DNA from: Paraglomus occultum
Lineage: Eukaryota; Glomeromycota; Glomeromycetes; Paraglomerales; Paraglomeraceae
Assembly (NCBI GenBank): GCA_910592205.1
Contig: CAJVPJ010000102.1
Coordinates: forward strand, 1 to 44,484
Direction of reading: 5' to 3'
Length of the DNA stretch: 44,484 nucleotides
Both the position numbers and the translations under genes were made by a program. Under the pieces are notes generated by a model, which worked only from the letters and a program-made list of their open reading frames with translations, was not told where the DNA came from and did no database searches. Within the stretch, counting starts at the first letter, position 1. Every line of letters begins with the position of its first letter. Shown here one piece after another: positions 38,781 through 44,484 of the stretch.

Positions 38781-41004
38781 TAACTTCTTCGTACGCGGAT
38801 TGACGGCTCGTTGTATAGCAGTATAGTAGATATCGTTGTGTTGAGAAGAAGGGGTGTATTTATGTATGAATAGACGCGCGCCAGATGACGCATGTTTGTA
38901 CTTGATATTAACCTTATAAGTATAAATGTTGTTACCTATCGCTATGCGACAAGGAGTGTGAGAGTCTGAGCTGTCAACCATAAACGGGTATTGATATTGC
39001 TTAGTGTAACAGATCATGACATCTGTCACAATAGCATCAGTGTGACATTCCGGAATACACGCAGTAAAAAATTTTCACTGGTTAAAAATTTGCAATTGTC
39101 ACTTTAAAATTATACGCGTGGGGCTTATCGGCAGTAATTAATCTGAATCAATAAAAGAACAATAGCAATGCAAGCTCTCCTCTTTTTATACTAATAATAA
39201 TATCAATTACTATTAATACTATTTCAGATAATATGTTTCGGAAGCCACGATTGTTGTAAAAAAAGGAGTTACCTGGCTTTGCTTAAGCGGTTGTAGTTTC
39301 GCTAGCTAGAAGCATAGTCGATCGAAAATCGATCTATTATTATTTCCGATCATTAAAATAGTTTACAATCCATCAGTTTGATAATAGAATGTCGAATGCA
39401 TTATCATTTGTTCTAGATTATATGAACGTGACGTACACTTTTCCTTATGACGTAATATTTTGAGACGCATTTTATTGATAATATCATGATCGTAGTGCCG
39501 CTTGGAACAAGACGCCAAAAGAAATACCATCACTGAGAAATGTCGGAACGCACTGGAAAAATCAGCGATTATTTTTATGCCAAGAGAAAGTATGTTGTGT
39601 TCTGCAGCTTCTATTTTATGACCAGAAGGTACTGATGCGAGCAAGACGTCCATAAAACGTTTGAGTTTTGGGCAACAATGACGTTTTTGAATTAGAGGAT
39701 TTATCGTCTCTTGGTGCTTGATCGGGAGAATACAGGTATATGCTGCAACTCAAATGAAAACTGACGAAGCAAAATAATTGTGTTGGTAAGCATTTTGAAA
39801 AAATATCGTCAAAATTGAAATCTGACATTGGAATCTGGCATCCGTAAAATCAATATTCAGCCTGAGAGGTGAGTGTATGGCTAAGGAAATGAAATAGAAC
39901 TACCTCCTTGATTGTTTGAAGCTGAAAATAGTTCTACGTGCACAGATGAATAAAACAGAGGTGTGGAGTAAATATACTTGAGATTCAAACCCTTTGTCAA
40001 TGTTTGTCTCAGTGAACATTACTGGTTTAGCATGATAACATCAAACGACTGTCCAAAACGTATTAGTAAATGAGTTGATTTTTGATTACGATTCTGAGCA
40101 TATTATTAATCAAATTGTCAAAAAATAAATAAAGAAATCGAAGATAATATTCGAGAACGACAATGAATTGTAATAATGTGTGCACTGACCATTATTTAAA
40201 AAGTTTAATTTTAAGATTTGATGTTCTGCTGGTAATACTAATACGTAAAATTCGTAAGCGTAGTTACGACCGAAACGTCAAGTAATTAATTTCGTGTTTC
40301 CAGCACTGCTATTCTGACGTGTTAATTCTAAACCTTATGTTATGCGAACATGACGTCCACACTGTGACGTAATTTCGCTTACTTTTTTGTAGCAACAGTA
40401 TTCATAGAAAATTCACTCGGAAAAACGCATTTGTTGCTTGCCAGCACTATAAATTGTTCGTTTTCATTAATCAATACGACTGACGTTGTAATAACAAATA
40501 GCAAAGTTTTTTTTATTATTGCTGTGAATCGCAGCATACTCGTTACAATAAAGTCAACCTATCTTCTATTTATTGATCAAACCAGCTCAATAAATAGTTG
40601 AATCTATTTCTAAGCAAAGCAGAACAGTTACTTCCCCACTTCTCCCCATTACAAAGTAATCGAGAACCCATTTTAACAAGCCACCAAAAGACAACCCATA
40701 ATCATACAACGTATTTACAGAATGCATTAGCAAGGATACTATAAAGACAAATGGATATTTCACATGGGGATGGGAAAGTAACACAACATCCAATACTATT
40801 ACTATACTTGGTTTAAAAAAAAAGGATGATGTAATTTATCGAGTCTAAATTCGAATATTAAAGAGTTAACTTTTGGTAATAACCAAGCAGACAAAACGCG
40901 CGAAATTAGTAGTCCAGGCACGTTTAATATCAAGTTTATAAGACACTAATAACGTTCATATAAAAGTTTTTCGCTTCCAAGTATAGCAGTACCACACATT
41001 TTGT

Positions 41005-43194
41005 CTACAACTTCTCAATCTCAATCTCATCTGGATCCTTCGCGGTCGAGAAACTCGAGGTACTTGTCCGGAATGGTGAAGACAAAAAGGACGAGAATGA
41101 CGGCGCCAACGTGTCTGAATATTGACCGATAGAGGATGAATAACTAGCACACGCATCGACACAGTCGAGATTATCGTATACACTTGAGTAATCTTTGTTA
41201 TCGTCTTCATTATCGCTATACATCTCGATAATCTTGTGTTGAGGCTCAGGCTCGGGCGTCCTTGAAACAGTAACTTGTATAAACGATGCTTCGCTTTTTC
41301 TCTCTTTCTTTTTCAAAAACCATTTGCCCTTGTTCTTCTTCTTCTTTGCCAATGGAACTGCCGAAATTATCGTCTGCGTAGAAAATACTGTGGGAGATGC
41401 GGCTGCGTTTGGTGGCGTGTAAGTATTCTGACTGATACTACCCTGTTGATACTGTTGGGAAATGTCTTTTCCGGAATTTACGCCATTACTGCCTATCTCG
41501 GTTCTTTGATGGTCTGAACCACCAATGAGAAAGGTTCTAACAAACCAAACCATGAATTTACTTCTATTCTCTCGTCGTTCTATTTCGACCTTTGTTAATC
41601 TTTGTTCCAACTTTGTCATTCCCGCAGGATTAAACGATAGCCTCATGTTCTCGCTCTTGAAATCTTTGAGTTCTCCGCGCATAGCATTTATGTATGATGC
41701 ACGGTGAGTTGACGATAATTTGCTTGAATTAATAGATGAGGCTACCATGGTAGGCGAGAATGCTGTCAGCGGGGATAATGGCGACATTGGGGGAGAGAAT
41801 GGTGAGCTGGGGCCGTATTTCGAAATGAGATCCTTTTTGATTTTGCGTAGTGCGTTGTGGATCGCTGGGTCAAAGAGGAAAGCGAGGCAATTGAAAAAGC
41901 CTAGAATATAAAAAAGGAGGGAGAGAGAGATATGAAGGTGGGGGGTGAAGAGACACAGTCGGTAAGTCAAGTTTAAACCATCCCAATATCAAACTTTTTA
42001 GTTATCTCTTAATATCGATTCTTTTCTTAATCGACCATTCCGACTAATTCTTTGCAAGACTTACCAGGTAAAGAACTGCCAACATCACTCCAGACAATAA
42101 TCCCGAATGGTGTCTCTGGCGCAACGACGTCAAACATATAAGTCACCACAATTCCTCCAACCGTAATTAGAGGTACAACGGCGTACAGTGTAATGCGACT
42201 GACTAGCTTTAACACCAGTAACTCCTTTTGTCTTTCTTTTTCACTCCTTCTTGACGAAGTTCCACCTCCAATTGACGCTATCTTTTTGTTAACAAACTTG
42301 ATTTTGAAGACAATGATAGATAATATTACAGTGCAGTATATCATTGTGAGAGCGCAAGGGAGTATGAAGGTAAAGAGCTTCCAGTAGAGCATTTCTTTTG
42401 TTGAGAACGCGTCTGTGCGGTAGAAGCAAGAACTGCTAGAGGACTCATAGCCGAAGACGTGGAAAATGGCAGGTGGAAGATTTATAATAAAGGCAATGAA
42501 TATGGCAACTGGAATATACCATTTGTCAGAAAAAGAAGCAACTTTACGTCTGTGGAGGAACACGAGCTATAATGAGATGGGGAGGGGTTAGTAATGACGT
42601 AATACGAATGTAATAAATAATAAATAATAAATAATAAATACACGCATTTCTATTTATTTCCCTCTCCCACACTTTTTCCCATTTTTTTTCAATGCCTACC
42701 TGTAAATTGAATGCAATCATTACAGTTAAAAATAAATAACATTGGGGTAAAAATGACAATGTCCATCCGAGAATCATACATCCAATGTTATCTTCTCCTG
42801 GCACTTGCGTATACACGATAACCGAGATGGCAGCCAAAATATCGATAAATGATATCACAGCGGTCAGCCTGAGCGACACTCTGTTAACCAACTTCCTGTC
42901 GTATAGCCATATTGATATCATAACGATCAAGACTGTTAATCCTCCGACGATGCTGACTACGCTGAGCCAATTGTTCAAGTTATAAACAACATTTGCTTGG
43001 TAGTCCAATTCATCATAATTGGAGGGATAAAAGGAATCATTGGAAAACGGAGGAGAGTAAGAGGAAGAAGGGTCGGAATTGCCAGTGGAAGGATCGAAGC
43101 TGCCGCCGCCGCCGCTCTGGTCTGACGAAGGGTCGTCACCGGTTGGTATGAATGAAGTATCATTTACAGCACGAATTATTTTGTGAATAGACAT
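41005..43194 (-). CDS. Seven-helix G-protein-coupled receptor, cAMP-receptor-like class
   Basis: Three-exon model: 43194-42700, 42566-42065, 41900-41005; introns of 133 and 164 nt, 630 aa, frame closes. The N-terminus (1-70) is Ser/Gly/Asp/Pro-rich with NDT and NDS glycosylation sequons and should be extracellular. Seven hydrophobic helices follow: about 76-98, 109-130, 138-168, then WYIPVAIFIAFIINLPPAIF, LYWKLFTFILPCALTMIY, SRITLYAVVPLITVGGIVV and PFGIIVWSDVGSSLPGFFN. The last helix is split by intron 2 and ends in FLFDPAIHNALR. The pattern fits the Dictyostelium cAMP-receptor-like / fungal Git3-related nutrient receptors (carbon or amino-acid sensing through a G-alpha and cAMP). A long intracellular tail of about 290 residues has a run of Ser-Pro sites (SPFSPPMSPLSPLTAFSP), basic patches (AKKKKNKGKWFLKKKERK) and an acidic, Ser/Phe-rich end. 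The third intracellular loop is basic and Ser-rich. Retaining intron 2 would cut off the protein within helix 7. Ligand unknown. Confidence 0.88.
42611..42640. repeat. Heptamer repeat in GPCR intron 1
   Basis: The unit taataaa is repeated about 4.3 times within the first intron of the GPCR gene. Likely length-variable and useful as a marker. Confidence 0.85.
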
Positions 43195-44484
43195 TGTTGG
43201 ATAAAATTTTTAAAGAGAACTTGATAACGTAGAGAGCAAAGATAAAATAATGTAATAAAATAAAAAAAGAATGACAAGAGATCAAACAACTCGTCGTGAG
43301 GCGGAATACATTCGAGTGTATTAATTTATAAGTTTAATCACTGAACGGCGTCACGCCAATGAGAGGGTGAGCAAATGAAGGAAAAGGATGGAATTGTCAA
43401 CAGAATTTGTCTAGTCTGTTCGAATAAACATCGTAATTAAGTATATTTTTGCTTGACTCTCTTGTAAACTAATACTGGAAATCGAGGTGCTACGGCTATA
43501 TTAAAATGATCGACAGCAATTATCAATAGAATGTAATCGAATTGTCCTTGTATGGTTTCGCATAAACGCAAATGTTAGGAATCAATGGAAATTAACTGCT
43601 GTATTATGCATAATCATGATCATCAGTTATTTATATAGTAGATTATTAATATTTTGCCCACATTATCTCGACTTGCATTGTTGTATTTATATCCAAACTC
43701 TAAAAACGGCTGCTATCCAATTTTGTCTCACGTACTCAAATGTCAGTGGACAATAGATGATCGAAAACATCACAGAAGGGAATGCAACTTGTTTATCTTC
43801 AACCTCATTGGTGAAATGCTTTCACATTTTGTATGCGACTTGGTTTCCAGTATTCCGGAACGGTATTATAATTGCTAAATACGTTATTCCCATTTAAATG
43901 TTGTATTGTTGTGTAAAGTGGGCGAAGAGTAGGAGAAAAAAAAAAAAGAGAAAGTTTCCCGCCATGTGTTTTCTCATTGGCAAAGGAAAACGACGCTGAA
44001 CAGCATATCCCCTCCCCCCAATCTAATCGTTGTAACTGTTGATAATAGCGATAATTCTTTACGTCATCATATCTTTAATTAATCATCGTATGACGAATTC
44101 ATATATATCCAACAAGGTTTTGCGCATCATCTGACGCTATAAATCGATCCTGCAATGAAACAGGCTTGCAAGTAACATTGTTTATATTATGATTATTAAC
44201 TCGAGTAATTAGGTGCATTGCAGTCAACAAACAACGCAAGTATAACAGATAATGGCATGATTTGATATGATATTGCAAGTGATTACATCAACAGGAGGGA
44301 ATGGGCCAAGTATCAAATCATCGTGTACATACAATGAATGCGACAACTGAAATCGCGTTGTCATCTGATACGCAATTCCGTTTAGAATACACGCGGAATG
44401 CATATATCAGTAAGAGCGTTACGTCTTTTAGCGACACTAATAACATCGTGTGTTTTGTTGATTTTATTTTATTTAATTTAATTT
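43195..44484. other. Upstream region of the GPCR gene, no other gene seen
   Basis: AT-rich promoter-side DNA running to the window edge. The 74-codon ORF at 43654-43878 has no recognisable features. A CRE-like TGACGTAA (reverse strand) near 44060 is too far and too common to call. Confidence 0.45.

Larger units (their letters stand above)
32742..41004. other. 8.3-kb gene-poor region
   Basis: The longest stretch without a defensible gene. Small ORFs exist: 35308-35511 (-, 67 codons, fair start context), 35661-35882 (+, 73 codons), 38718-39029 (-, 103 codons) and 39363-39653 (-, 96 codons). None shows a domain, and I found no splice joins that lengthen them. It also holds a CTC/TTC run near 34881-34906, two hairpins and a degenerate repeat block, listed separately. 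Either truly intergenic, a transposon graveyard, or home to non-coding transcripts. Confidence 0.4.

Noticed and set aside
39363-39828. Two overlapping minus-strand ORFs of 96 and 70 codons
   Set aside because: They overlap in different frames, no splice join was found, and there is no recognisable domain. Possible relic but not supportable.

Overview
The window reads as nuclear DNA of a filamentous fungus. Fungal hallmarks are a Gal4-type Zn(II)2Cys6 regulator with a polyglutamine N-terminus, a PCL/Pho80-like cyclin, an alpha-arrestin with a PY motif, an F-box protein, and genes cut by short GT-AG introns (66-227 nt where I could place them). The DNA is AT-rich with wide AT-rich spacers. A TKL-like cytosolic kinase of the kind expanded in arbuscular mycorrhizal fungi, next to a decayed Tc1/mariner transposon, makes Mucoromycota, perhaps Glomeromycotina, the best guess. 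That assignment is inference.

I find nine well-supported protein genes, about one per 5 kb. From left to right: an alpha-arrestin (308-2272, -); an eight-finger Zap1-like C2H2 factor rebuilt from five exons (5305-7285, -); a 12-exon Ecdysoneless/SGT1 homologue (8797-11612, +); a degraded Tc1/mariner transposase (about 11960-12770, +); a protein kinase fused to 23 leucine-rich repeats (13243-16375, +); a membrane-anchored protein with two PY motifs (17243-18417, -); an F-box protein (22408-23366, -); a PCL-type cyclin (24978-25775, +); a polyQ Zn2Cys6 factor (31320-32741, -); and a seven-helix cAMP-receptor-like GPCR with a long Ser-Pro-rich tail (41005-43194, -). All multi-exon models close in frame on canonical splice sites; I spliced them by hand.

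Several genes share a signalling or nutrient-sensing theme: GPCR, arrestin, zinc-responsive-type factor, Pho85-type cyclin, kinase. Three may feed ubiquitin pathways: two PY-motif proteins (possible Rsp5/NEDD4 ligands) and one F-box protein. They are on mixed strands and far apart, so this is not an operon-like cluster.

The most unusual gene is the kinase-LRR fusion. Its 84-bp repeats are still close copies of one another at DNA level, and all lie in one uninterrupted exon behind an intron-split kinase domain. The large spacers (18.4-22.4, 25.8-31.3 and 32.7-41.0 kb) hold no gene I can defend, only short anonymous ORFs, hairpins and degenerate repeats. I recognised no tRNA, rRNA or CRISPR array.
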